The notes below the pieces were generated by a model. The model was not told the origin of the DNA and searched no databases. It saw only the letters and a list, made by a program, of their open reading frames with translations. The position numbers were made by a program, and so were the translations under genes. Below are positions 38,855-47,150 of a stretch of DNA of 64,000 nucleotides, piece after piece. Source of the stretch: Legionella quinlivanii. Its GTDB lineage: Bacteria > Pseudomonadota > Gammaproteobacteria > Legionellales > Legionellaceae. Position 1 is the first letter of the stretch. Each line of letters begins with the position of its first letter. Where the stretch lies: assembly GCF_900461555.1 (NCBI RefSeq), contig NZ_UGOX01000001.1:2431501-2495500 (forward strand), read 5' to 3'.

Positions 38855-39646
38855 ATGCAGCCACTATTAAATATTGCAGTGACCGCCGCCAAGCAGGCGG
38901 GTGATATTATTGTTCGCCATATAGAGCAAATTGACCGAATAAAGGTCAGCGCTAAAAGTACTCACGATTATTTCAGTGAAGTGGACATTAAAGCCGAACA
39001 GGCAATTATGCATACTATTCATAAAGCTTATCCTGATCATGGATTTCTTGCTGAAGAAAGCGGCACTCATAATATCGATTCAGAAGTTACCTGGATGATC
39101 GATCCCCTTGATGGCACAACCAATTATCTGCATGGGTTTCCCTTCTTTTCCGTTTCTATCGCCTGCAAAATCAAAAACAGGATTGAACATGCGGTCGTTT
39201 ATGATCCAATTCGCCATGAATTTTTTACCGCCAGCCGCGGTTGTGGCGCTCAGTTAAATGATCGGCGTATTCGAGTATCCAAACAAACCCAGCTTGACTC
39301 TTCCCTGCTGGGAACCGGATTTCCTTTCCGTGATCCCAAGCTCGCTCAAAGGTATATGCCTACATTTGAAGCCTTGATTGGAAAATGTGCAGGCATCCGC
39401 AGAACCGGTTCCGCCGCACTGGACTTAGCCTATGTGGCCTGCGGCCGTCTTGATGGCTTTTGGGAAATGGGACTAAGACCCTGGGATATGGCAGCCGCCG
39501 CCTTACTGATTAAAGAGGCAGGTGGTTTGGTCGGTGATCTTCAAGGCGGTGAAGATTATCTCAAAAAAGGCGATATTTCCGGAGGAAACCCAAAAATTTT
39601 CAAAGCTTTACTACAAACCCTTATGCCTGTCACAAGAGGCAGCTAA
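38855..39646 (+). CDS. suhB: Inositol-1-monophosphatase family protein SuhB
   Basis: A 263-residue Mg-dependent phosphatase of the IMPase family. In proteobacteria SuhB also joins the rRNA antitermination complex with NusA. Metal-binding motifs are in order: FLAEESGTHN (Glu), WMIDPLDGTTNYLHGFPFF (the classical DPxDGT) and LRPWDMAAAALLIKEAGG (WDxAAG-like, Asp). It is divergent from trmJ, with 103 bp between the starts, an arrangement also seen in E. coli. Downstream is a palindromic repeat with tandem units, then pilV. Confidence 0.95.
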   Translation: MQPLLNIAVTAAKQAGDIIVRHIEQIDRIKVSAKSTHDYFSEVDIKAEQAIMHTIHKAYPDHGFLAEESGTHNIDSEVTWMIDPLDGTTNYLHGFPFFSVSIACKIKNRIEHAVVYDPIRHEFFTASRGCGAQLNDRRIRVSKQTQLDSSLLGTGFPFRDPKLAQRYMPTFEALIGKCAGIRRTGSAALDLAYVACGRLDGFWEMGLRPWDMAAAALLIKEAGGLVGDLQGGEDYLKKGDISGGNPKIFKALLQTLMPVTRGS

Positions 39647-39680
39647 ACTCTTGGAGTATTTATCTATGTCCCATAGGTAT

Positions 39681-39830
39681 CTATGCCCTGCGGCTTGTCC
39701 GTAGGGTCCAGTGTTTCTCTATGAGATTCCTGGATCCCTCGGACAAGCCGCGGGACGTAGGGAGTACAAGCCGAGAACGTAGGAGTACAAGCTGAGGGAT
39801 GTAGGAGTACACACTGAGTCCCGCAGGCAT
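39681..39830. repeat. Palindromic CCTCGGCTTGTCC repeat, copy C, with tandem expansion
   Basis: A diverged copy of the element at 25663-27132 in the same orientation. GCGGCTTGTCCGTAGGGTCC, then CTATGAGATTCCTGGATCC and CTCGGACAAGCCGCGGGACG are recognisable. The right arm is followed by three tandem units of about 22 bp (39743-39808). It lies between suhB and pilV. Confidence 0.75.
39743..39808. repeat. Three tandem ~22-bp units
   Basis: Units start ACAAG and end GTAGG(G)AGT: 39743-39765 (23 bp), 39766-39786 (21 bp) and 39787-39808 (22 bp). A fourth degenerate unit beginning ACACACTGAG follows. They duplicate the right arm end of the palindromic repeat. Confidence 0.7.
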
Positions 39831-39880
39831 CTGGCACACTTCTTGCAAGCCCAAATTAACATTCATCATCCCGAACTCCT

Positions 39881-40354
39881 ATGCACATGTTAAGCAAACA
39901 GGAAGGATTCAGTTTGCTTGAGGTCCTCATCAGCACAGTAATCCTGGCCATTGGCTTATTAGGCATTGCTTCATTGCAGACCAACGCGGTTCGCTATAAT
40001 CATTCCGCTTATCTGCGCTCGATTGCAATTTCCCAGATGAGTAATATGTTTGACCGGATGCTGGCTAATCCTGCAGGGGTGCAAGCGGGCTCTTACAATA
40101 ATATGTCTGGTCTTTCTACAAACCCTAACTGCAACACCTGCAGTATGTCGCAAATCGCGCAGCGCGATCTCTATCAATGGAATCAGGCAAACAGTCAGCT
40201 TCTACCCAATGGACAGGGCAGTGTCACTCGTAATGGCAATGTATTTACAATTATTATTCGCTGGGATAATGACCGTACCGGCGCCACCGGGATGAATTGC
40301 AGCGGTGACTATCGGGTGGATTTGGCTTGTCTTACCATGGATGTTGAGTTATGA
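39881..40354 (+). CDS. pilV: Type IV pilus minor pilin PilV
   Basis: A 157-residue minor pilin. The prepilin leader is short (MHMLSKQEG), with cleavage before FSLLEVLISTVILAIGLLG, whose Glu5 and hydrophobic helix are typical. The globular domain contains Cys pairs (NPNCNTCSM; MNCSGDYRVDLAC). Start could be the first Met or the third residue. It is the first gene of pilV-pilW-pilX-pilY1, the minor pilins and tip adhesin that prime pilus assembly. A fimU/fimT gene, normally upstream, is absent here. Confidence 0.9.
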   Translation: MHMLSKQEGFSLLEVLISTVILAIGLLGIASLQTNAVRYNHSAYLRSIAISQMSNMFDRMLANPAGVQAGSYNNMSGLSTNPNCNTCSMSQIAQRDLYQWNQANSQLLPNGQGSVTRNGNVFTIIIRWDNDRTGATGMNCSGDYRVDLACLTMDVEL

Positions 40355-41367
40355 GCAGTTTACAAAGAAATGAGCAAGGATTTTCAATTATTGAATTTAT
40401 GATTGCCATAAGTCTGGGGACTCTTTTGGTAGCCAGTATTTCCATAGTGTATCTCAGTAATAAAACTACCTTTGTCATACAGGACGCGCTTGCCAGACTA
40501 CAGGAAAATGGACGTTATGCCGATTACATGCTGAGTTATGATCTACGGATGGCGGGTTATCAGGGCTGTGCAAACCAACGACAAGTCAAAGTGACCAATT
40601 TAATAAAAAATTTATCAACAATGCTAGATTATGACAAACCCTTGCGCGGTTATGATGGCGCTGGATCCACATTCAGCCCGGGCTTGCCCGCAAACCTGCA
40701 AGGCAAATCCGTTCCAGGAAGCGATGTTATCGAAATACGCAAGGCATCCAGTCTTGGGGTACAGCTTCGTGATGACATGAATAGACCTAACAATCCTATT
40801 CTGGTCTATGATCGCATGGGAATTACAGCAGGAACCCCCTTGATGATTACTGATTGTTCTGTGGGGGATCTTTTCATTGCCGGCTCCAACAGCAATGCTA
40901 CCGCCATTACCCACTCTTCAAATCAAAACACTTCCAATGATTTGAGTGTGGCTTATCTCCGTACTGCCCAGATAGCCATATTTGATTATTATTCCTACTA
41001 TATAAAAGATACCGGTCGGGTGAATGCCCAAAATCAGGCTATTTTGGCTTTGGTCAGGCAAGACAGAAATGGCAATGAGGACGAGATAGCCGAGGGAATT
41101 GAGCAGATGCGTATTAGTTATGGCGTCGACACCAACGGCGATAACACGGTCGATACCTATCAGACAGCAGCCCAGGTTCAAAGCGGCGACAATTGGAATA
41201 ACGTCATTTCAGTCCAAATTAATCTGCTCCTGGCCACGGTTGAAAATGTGGCTGACAAGGCAATGTCCTATTCTTACAACGGCAGCAATTTAACTCCGGG
41301 TGATCGCAAGCTCCGGCGGGAATGGACTATTTTTGTTACCTTGCGTAATCGAGGACTTCCCTTATGA
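40351..41367 (+). CDS. pilW: Type IV pilus minor pilin PilW
   Basis: A 338-residue minor pilin with the prepilin site in NEQG-FSIIEFMIAISLGTLLVASI (Glu5 retained) and a long C-terminal domain with GIEQMRISYGVDTNGDNTVD, a stretch typical of PilW. It overlaps pilV and pilX by 4 bp each (ATGA), so the genes are translationally coupled. It is expected at the pilus tip with PilV, PilX and PilY1. Confidence 0.92.
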   Translation: MSSLQRNEQGFSIIEFMIAISLGTLLVASISIVYLSNKTTFVIQDALARLQENGRYADYMLSYDLRMAGYQGCANQRQVKVTNLIKNLSTMLDYDKPLRGYDGAGSTFSPGLPANLQGKSVPGSDVIEIRKASSLGVQLRDDMNRPNNPILVYDRMGITAGTPLMITDCSVGDLFIAGSNSNATAITHSSNQNTSNDLSVAYLRTAQIAIFDYYSYYIKDTGRVNAQNQAILALVRQDRNGNEDEIAEGIEQMRISYGVDTNGDNTVDTYQTAAQVQSGDNWNNVISVQINLLLATVENVADKAMSYSYNGSNLTPGDRKLRREWTIFVTLRNRGLPL

Positions 41368-41888
41368 AAAGCGATTTGCATATAAAGCAGAGAGGAGCCA
41401 CATTGGCAGTTAGCCTGCTTTTACTGCTGGTGATCACGTTATTAGCCATCAGTGCCGTTCAGGTAACGCAAATGCAGGAAAAAATGTCCGCAAATATGCA
41501 GAATAAGGAAATGTCGTTTGCATCTGCAGAAACTGCTTTAGTCGCCGGAGAAAACTGGTTACTTCGTCAAAGCAGGCAGCCCACCCTCTATACACTCTGC
41601 CCGAGCTTTCCCTGTGTGCAGGAGCCCTATCAGAATCTTGATTTTGCCAGCCAGTCAGACAGCTGGTGGAAAAGCAACTCTGCTGAATATAGCTCCACTC
41701 TTAAACAGGCGAGCTCTAAACCGCGATTTATTATTGAGTTTCTACAATTTGTGCCTGATTCCCCTGTGATTGGCACCTCGTCATCTCGAAGCAAGGGGGT
41801 CTATTACTACCAGGTTACCGGAAGAGGTTATGGTTTTACGGATGAGGCAATTACCGTATTACAGACCACAGTGGGAAGGAGATTTTAA
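41364..41888 (+). CDS. pilX: Type IV pilus minor pilin PilX
   Basis: A 174-residue protein with the atypical PilX N terminus, KQRG-ATLAVSLLLLLVITLLAIS, lacking the aromatic residue at mature position 1 and Glu5, as in many PilX proteins. The following QVTQMQEKMSANMQNKEMSFASAETAL is strongly conserved in this family. It overlaps pilW by 4 bp, and its stop TAA overlaps the pilY1 ATG by one base. Confidence 0.92.
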   Translation: MKSDLHIKQRGATLAVSLLLLLVITLLAISAVQVTQMQEKMSANMQNKEMSFASAETALVAGENWLLRQSRQPTLYTLCPSFPCVQEPYQNLDFASQSDSWWKSNSAEYSSTLKQASSKPRFIIEFLQFVPDSPVIGTSSSRSKGVYYYQVTGRGYGFTDEAITVLQTTVGRRF

Positions 41889-44800
41889 TGAAACGACTCC
41901 TGCTGATAGTTTGGCTTTTGTGGTTTGGAATCCTGACCAGTCAGGCCGCAACCCTTAACTTATCGCAAACACCTCTATTTATTTCTTCTTCGGTAGCTCC
42001 CTTGACGATGCTGATTCTTGAACGTGACCATAAACTCTATTTTGAAGCTTACAATGATGCGTCCGATATTAACGGCGATGATGTTATTGATTTACGGTTC
42101 AATCCGGCAATTGATTATTATGGGTATTATGATAGTTATAAATGCTATGGGTACAGCGGCCTGCAGCAATTTTTTTATCCTATTTCAGTAACCAGCACTA
42201 AAAAATGTGTTGGCGCCTGGAGTGGAAATTTTCTAAACTATGTAACTACTGCCAGACTGGACGCGATAAGAAAAGTGCTTTACGGCGGATATCGCTCCAA
42301 TGACGCGCTCAATCAAACCATTCTTGAACGAACCTATATTCCACAAGACGGGCATAGCTGGGGTAAAGAATATACCAGTTTTGCTGTCGATGGGTATAAT
42401 ATAAGCGACTATACCCCGCTCCTCCCCCCCTTGTTAGGCACGCGTCATTTATTTGTCAATACCACGCTAAGAAATGGAACCAGCGCCCCTTTATTGCGAG
42501 TGGCAGCCAACCAACCCTATCGCATATGGGAGTGGGTCAGCATTGAAGTGCCGGTCGCCGGAAGCCGCGCGCTTAATGGCAGTAGCGGTCCCCTTATTCT
42601 CGGGATCACTGACTATACGGTAAGAGTCAAAGTCTGTGACTCCAGTGCAGGGCTTGAAAGCAACTGCCGGGCTTATCCCAACGGCCAATATAAACCTATC
42701 GGGCTTCTACAGGAGTTTGGTGAAAATAATTCGATGCTATTTGGCTTAATGACCGGCTCTTACAAAAACAATCTGGCGGGCGGTGTATTGAGAAAAAATA
42801 TTTCCAGTATCACCGATGAAATCAATTTAAATACCGGCCAGTTTACGGCGGTGAATGGCATTATTTCGACCATCAACAAGTTAACAGTCACCGGCTTTGA
42901 TAGCAATTATAATTATTCCTGTGGATTCATCAGCACCAGAAATATTGTCAATGGCGAATGTGAGATGTGGGGTAATCCCATCGGCGAAATTATGTATGAA
43001 GCTTTGCGCTATCTCGGCGGCAAAGGTTCCCCCACCCCCAGTTTCGACTATTCCAGTGGAACCGATGCGACGCTTGGTCTGCCAAAGCCGGGTTGGCAAA
43101 ATCCTTATAGCATTTACCCCTATTGCTCTCAGGCTAATCTATTGGTAATTAGCGATCTTTATCCTTCTTATGACAGCGATCAGGTGCCCGGAAACTCTTT
43201 TAATACGGCAAGCAGCGATTTAAATCCTGCGCTGAATGCATCCTCGCTGGCTCAAACTATTTTTAATCGAGAGGGATTTACCAGTGTCTCGGCTTTCATC
43301 GGTCAATCCGGCGCAGTAGCCAATGGCGCCCCCACACCAAAGACCGTGACCAGCTTCGGTAATATACGAGGACTTGCTCCACAGGAAGCGAATTCGGAAG
43401 GCAGTTATTATGCAGCAAGTGCTGCCTATTATGGCTGGATAAATGACTTAAATAGCGCAAGAGGCACGCAAAATGTGAAGTCATACATTATCGCTCTCTC
43501 TTCACCGCAACCCGAAATAAAATTCAAGGTAGGAAATAATATTGTCACCATTGTTCCCTTCGCAAAATCGGTTGCAGGCTTAAATATCAATGCGGAGCAA
43601 GGGCAATATCAGCCAAGCAATGAAATCGTTGATTTTTATATTGAATCACTCTCTAACACCGGCGGGGTTTTCCGAGTCAATTTTGCCGATTTGCAGCAAG
43701 GCGCTGATTTCGATATGGATGCGGTGGTTAAATACACTATTACAGTCAACGCTAATAATACCTTAACTATTAGTACTGAAACCATTTATGCTGCGGGCGG
43801 CATTAATCAACACCTCGGCTATGTCATTTCAGGCACCACAGCCGATGGAGTATATCTCGAGGTGAGAGACAGCGATACTGCTGCGATTAATGATGTTGAT
43901 TATTTTCTGGACACCCCGCCTGGAAAACTGCCTGGGCAAGCCTGGCAAGATAAAGCGGCATTACCAATATCCACGACAAGGACCTTTACTCCCAGCAATA
44001 CCCCCTCGGCAATTATTTTCAATTCGCCGCTTTGGTATGCCGCGAAATGGGGAGGTTTTAATGACTCCAATGGGAATAATGTTCCGGACATTCAAGGGGA
44101 GTTTGACACCTCAAACAGCGGTGATCCCGACAATTACTTTCTAGTCACCAACGCTAACAGCCTGCGGGCCCAACTAGCAAAAGCCTTCTCTCTGATAGTG
44201 GATCGCGCAGGTTCGTTTTCCTCAGCGGCCTTGAGCAGCGGATTTCTTTCTTCCGATACTTTTATTTATCAGTCCATCTTTCAAACAAAAGACTGGAGCG
44301 GTCAGTTACTGGCATTTCCTATTGATGAAACAAGCGGCAATATTCTTAGTACTGGCAGTGGTCCACGAGGTTCTCTCTGGGATGCGGGTCAACTTCTCAG
44401 CTTGCAAAACTTTAACACCGGTCGAAAAATACTGACTTTTAAACCATCAACCAAAAAAGGAATTAAATTCAGATGGCCAGGCGCTCCTTCCTTTCCTGGC
44501 ATATCCGATCTCGATTCAGCGCAGATTAGCGCCCTTAACACCAATCCTCAGAATGCGCTAAGTGACAATCTTGGAGGCAGTCGTCTTAATTATTTAAGGG
44601 GTGATCAATCCCTCGAGCAGAAAAATGGCGGAACATTCCGTAATCGAAAAACTTTGCTTGGCGATATTATTAATTCGGAGGGCGTTGTTGTTGGAGCGCC
44701 TAATCAGAATTATCCCCCCGTCTGGCCGGATAATGCTGCTGAAAATGCAGCTCCATACAGCACATTCCGTCAAAATAATATCAACCGGCAGAGCGTCATT

Positions 44801-46222
44801 TATGTCGGTGCTAATGACGGCATGCTGCACGCCTTTGATGCGAAAGCAGGAAATGAACTATTCGCCTATGTGCCAGCGGAAGTGTTTCCCAAGCTCAATT
44901 TGCTAACCGATCCTAATTACACGCATCAATTCTACGTCGATGGCTCGCCGACAGTGGTTGATGTATTTATAAACTCGCAGTGGCGAACAGCACTGGTTGG
45001 TACGCTGGGAGGCGGTGGCCAGGGCGTTTTCGCTCTGGATGTCACTACGCCGACCCAGTTTAACGAAAATAACGCCGCCAACATTGTGAAATGGGAATTC
45101 ACCGACAGCGATGATGCGGACCTGGGATTTACTTACGGACAGGCGTCCATTGTACGATTGGCTAATGGCCGCTGGGCCGCTGTTTTTGGCAATGGCTATA
45201 ACAATACAGCCAGTGACGGTTTCTCCAGCACCACTGGTAACGCCGTGATTTACATCGTAGATATTGATACCGGCGAGCTGATTAAAAAGCTGGATACCGG
45301 CGTAGGCATGAGTAAGGATCCGCTTGGCCTTGGACGACCTAACGGCATGGCTTCACCTGCGGTTGTCGATACCGATGGTAATTCAATCGCTAATATTATT
45401 TATGCGGGTGATTTATTCGGCAACTTATGGAAAATTGATATTTCATCGGCTAATCCGTCTCAGTGGGACTTCTGGTATAAGCAGGGAAATCAGCCTCTGC
45501 CCCTTTTTGTAGCTGCGGACAGTACGGGAAAACGCCAGCCAATCACCACCCGACCAGAAATTTCGCGAGTGACTTTCAGTGCTTCCGCTTTACAGGTTTA
45601 TATAGGAACAGGTAAATACCTTGAACCCAGCGACAAAATCGATTTGAGCGTGCAATCAGTCTATGCCTTAAGAGATGACAATACTTCTGAAATACGGCGC
45701 GATCAGCTTCGTCAACAGACTATTCTATCGGAGCAGGAAAACACTCGCGTAACCAGTACGAATCTGTTAGCAAATAATGATCGCGGCTGGTTTCTCGATT
45801 TAGTGGTGAATGGTCAGGCCAGAGGGGAGCGCGTTATTTCCAATCTCACCTACTTGAATGGCAAAATCATTTTTGCAACCGTTATTCCCACCTCTGATCC
45901 CTGCGATTTCGGCGGTGAAAGCTGGCTTATGGAACTGAATGCGCTGACAGGAAGCCGTCTGAATTATAATGTATTTGACTTGAATGGAGACGGCGCGTTC
46001 ACCACTGCCGATTCAGTCACATCCAGTGATGGCGGAAGCTCAGTCACCGTACCACCTAGCGGCATCAAGTCTGAAGTGGGTCTGATAGCCGGCCCCTCCA
46101 TATTGAATGCCGGCAGTAAAGAATACAAATACATGCCGGGAACCAGCGGCGGCATTCAGAAAGTAGGTGAAAACCCGGGACCTCAGATTTTCGGCCGTCA
46201 ATCCTGGAAGCAGTTACAATAA
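41888..46222 (+). CDS. pilY1: Type IV pilus tip adhesin PilY1
   Basis: A 1444-residue exported protein, the largest in the pilus operon. It has a signal peptide (residues 1-20, ending SQAA), a long variable N-terminal part lacking an obvious von Willebrand factor A MIDAS motif, and the conserved C-terminal beta-propeller (about residues 950-1300) with YVGANDGMLHAFDAKAGNEL, LVGTLGGGGQGVFALDV and a calcium-loop region DTDGNSIANIIYAGDLFGNL. PilY1 regulates pilus retraction and mediates attachment. It follows pilX by a one-base overlap and ends 2 bp from a convergent small gene. A pilE gene does not follow. Confidence 0.92.
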   Translation: MKRLLLIVWLLWFGILTSQAATLNLSQTPLFISSSVAPLTMLILERDHKLYFEAYNDASDINGDDVIDLRFNPAIDYYGYYDSYKCYGYSGLQQFFYPISVTSTKKCVGAWSGNFLNYVTTARLDAIRKVLYGGYRSNDALNQTILERTYIPQDGHSWGKEYTSFAVDGYNISDYTPLLPPLLGTRHLFVNTTLRNGTSAPLLRVAANQPYRIWEWVSIEVPVAGSRALNGSSGPLILGITDYTVRVKVCDSSAGLESNCRAYPNGQYKPIGLLQEFGENNSMLFGLMTGSYKNNLAGGVLRKNISSITDEINLNTGQFTAVNGIISTINKLTVTGFDSNYNYSCGFISTRNIVNGECEMWGNPIGEIMYEALRYLGGKGSPTPSFDYSSGTDATLGLPKPGWQNPYSIYPYCSQANLLVISDLYPSYDSDQVPGNSFNTASSDLNPALNASSLAQTIFNREGFTSVSAFIGQSGAVANGAPTPKTVTSFGNIRGLAPQEANSEGSYYAASAAYYGWINDLNSARGTQNVKSYIIALSSPQPEIKFKVGNNIVTIVPFAKSVAGLNINAEQGQYQPSNEIVDFYIESLSNTGGVFRVNFADLQQGADFDMDAVVKYTITVNANNTLTISTETIYAAGGINQHLGYVISGTTADGVYLEVRDSDTAAINDVDYFLDTPPGKLPGQAWQDKAALPISTTRTFTPSNTPSAIIFNSPLWYAAKWGGFNDSNGNNVPDIQGEFDTSNSGDPDNYFLVTNANSLRAQLAKAFSLIVDRAGSFSSAALSSGFLSSDTFIYQSIFQTKDWSGQLLAFPIDETSGNILSTGSGPRGSLWDAGQLLSLQNFNTGRKILTFKPSTKKGIKFRWPGAPSFPGISDLDSAQISALNTNPQNALSDNLGGSRLNYLRGDQSLEQKNGGTFRNRKTLLGDIINSEGVVVGAPNQNYPPVWPDNAAENAAPYSTFRQNNINRQSVIYVGANDGMLHAFDAKAGNELFAYVPAEVFPKLNLLTDPNYTHQFYVDGSPTVVDVFINSQWRTALVGTLGGGGQGVFALDVTTPTQFNENNAANIVKWEFTDSDDADLGFTYGQASIVRLANGRWAAVFGNGYNNTASDGFSSTTGNAVIYIVDIDTGELIKKLDTGVGMSKDPLGLGRPNGMASPAVVDTDGNSIANIIYAGDLFGNLWKIDISSANPSQWDFWYKQGNQPLPLFVAADSTGKRQPITTRPEISRVTFSASALQVYIGTGKYLEPSDKIDLSVQSVYALRDDNTSEIRRDQLRQQTILSEQENTRVTSTNLLANNDRGWFLDLVVNGQARGERVISNLTYLNGKIIFATVIPTSDPCDFGGESWLMELNALTGSRLNYNVFDLNGDGAFTTADSVTSSDGGSSVTVPPSGIKSEVGLIAGPSILNAGSKEYKYMPGTSGGIQKVGENPGPQIFGRQSWKQLQ

Positions 46223-46224
46223 AC

Positions 46225-46455
46225 CTACATTACTGGAATAGCGCTCGCTGCTGTATCCGGTTCCTCCGGCTTCCTGGGTAAACAGTGACCAAAGAACTGA
46301 TTGCCGCATTGTGTATTACGCTCTCTGAAAATACGGGTAATGTGCGCTTCGGGGGCGACCCGTATCTCTTCCGGAATTCCTGCTGGTACTTCAACACAGG
46401 ATTGCATGGTATTAAATTGTTGCAGTTCTTTAATGCTATATTGTTTTTTAGCCAT
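46225..46455 (-). CDS. Small hypothetical protein (76 aa)
   Basis: A short protein starting MAKKQYSIKELQQFNTM with GGAG 7 bp upstream of the ATG, so this start is preferred; the frame also runs upstream through a palindromic repeat, where an earlier start would not be real. Features are a helix-forming N terminus, VEVPAGIPEEIRVAPEAHI, and a C-terminal RNTQCGNQFFGHCLPRKPE with two Cys. No signal peptide or membrane segment. I do not recognise it. It ends 2 bp from the convergent pilY1 stop. Confidence 0.55.
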   Translation of the reverse strand: MAKKQYSIKELQQFNTMQSCVEVPAGIPEEIRVAPEAHITRIFRERNTQCGNQFFGHCLPRKPEEPDTAASAIPVM

Positions 46456-46474
46456 TTTTGCTCCGATTAATTCA

Positions 46475-46602
46475 GGGGGCTGTACCCTTACTCCTACGTC
46501 CCTCGGCTTGTCCGAGGGATCCAGGAGTCTCATGCCAGGATTGGATCTCTGGATCCCTCGGACAAGCTGAGGGACGTAGATAAATATCTAATGGCAGTGC
46601 CT
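46475..46602. repeat. Palindromic CCTCGGCTTGTCC repeat, copy B
   Basis: About 128 bp containing ACGTCCCTCGGCTTGTCC, GAGGGATCCAGGAGTCTCAT, and GGATCCCTCGGACAAGC, ending near GGCAGTGCC. Its central 40 bp are the reverse complement of copy A's centre with one mismatch, so it is inserted in the opposite orientation. It lies just upstream of the 76-aa gene. Confidence 0.8.
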
Positions 46603-46643
46603 CCAGTCTTCTCATGACCTGGTAGAGGGGACTTCTTTTAAAC

Positions 46644-47069
46644 TCAGGCAGCACAGGAGGCAGAAGCGGGAACAGCTTCGCCAAAGTTGGGATTCACTTC
46701 CTCGATTTCCTGCTCACGTAATTTAATCAGCGATCTAATCTGAGTGCTTTGCAATGAAATTGCAGCAGTGAAGATCTCAGGATTATTGTTTAATTGAACA
46801 AGATTTTCTTTCTGTTCCGCACTCAGCCATACTTTGTAGCAAGATAAGGTTTGATTAGCGCCTAGACGTGAAAATAGTGCTTTTTTTAAAGCGTCTGTGG
46901 ATGTATAAAATTGACGCACCACATTACTCTGGCTGGCACAGAGCCACATTCGCTTGTTCCCAGCGGTCTGATTTCTAAACTGCTCAAGCACAGGAACGTA
47001 ATACCAACTTGGGGATGCCTCTTTATTTTCAGGGACCACCGCCCCACTTCTATTAAAAAAACCGGTCAC
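46644..47069 (-). CDS. Hypothetical protein (141 aa)
   Basis: A 141-residue protein, GTG start with AAGAGA upstream. No signal peptide or transmembrane segment. The first 80 residues are mixed (VPVLEQFRNQTAGNKRMWLC), the rest predicted helical and polar with KLREQEIEEVNPNF, ending in a small Ala/Ser tail EAVPASASCAA. No catalytic motif is visible and I do not recognise it. It is divergent from the 435-aa unknown gene with an 81-bp gap, so they may share control. Confidence 0.6.
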   Translation of the reverse strand: MTGFFNRSGAVVPENKEASPSWYYVPVLEQFRNQTAGNKRMWLCASQSNVVRQFYTSTDALKKALFSRLGANQTLSCYKVWLSAEQKENLVQLNNNPEIFTAAISLQSTQIRSLIKLREQEIEEVNPNFGEAVPASASCAA

Positions 47070-47150
47070 TTTGATTCTCTTTTGTACTTAATACGGCCTT
47101 AATGTTTATACCATATTATACGCAGGGTGTACATTAAGTTTTAAAGTTAT

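Noticed and set aside
39743-39808. CRISPR-like array
   Set aside because: Three short units are contiguous without spacers and no cas genes are present; it is a tandem expansion of a repeat arm.
46456-46533. N-terminal extension of the 76-aa gene
   Set aside because: The extension runs through a palindromic repeat; the ATG at 46455 has a GGAG site.
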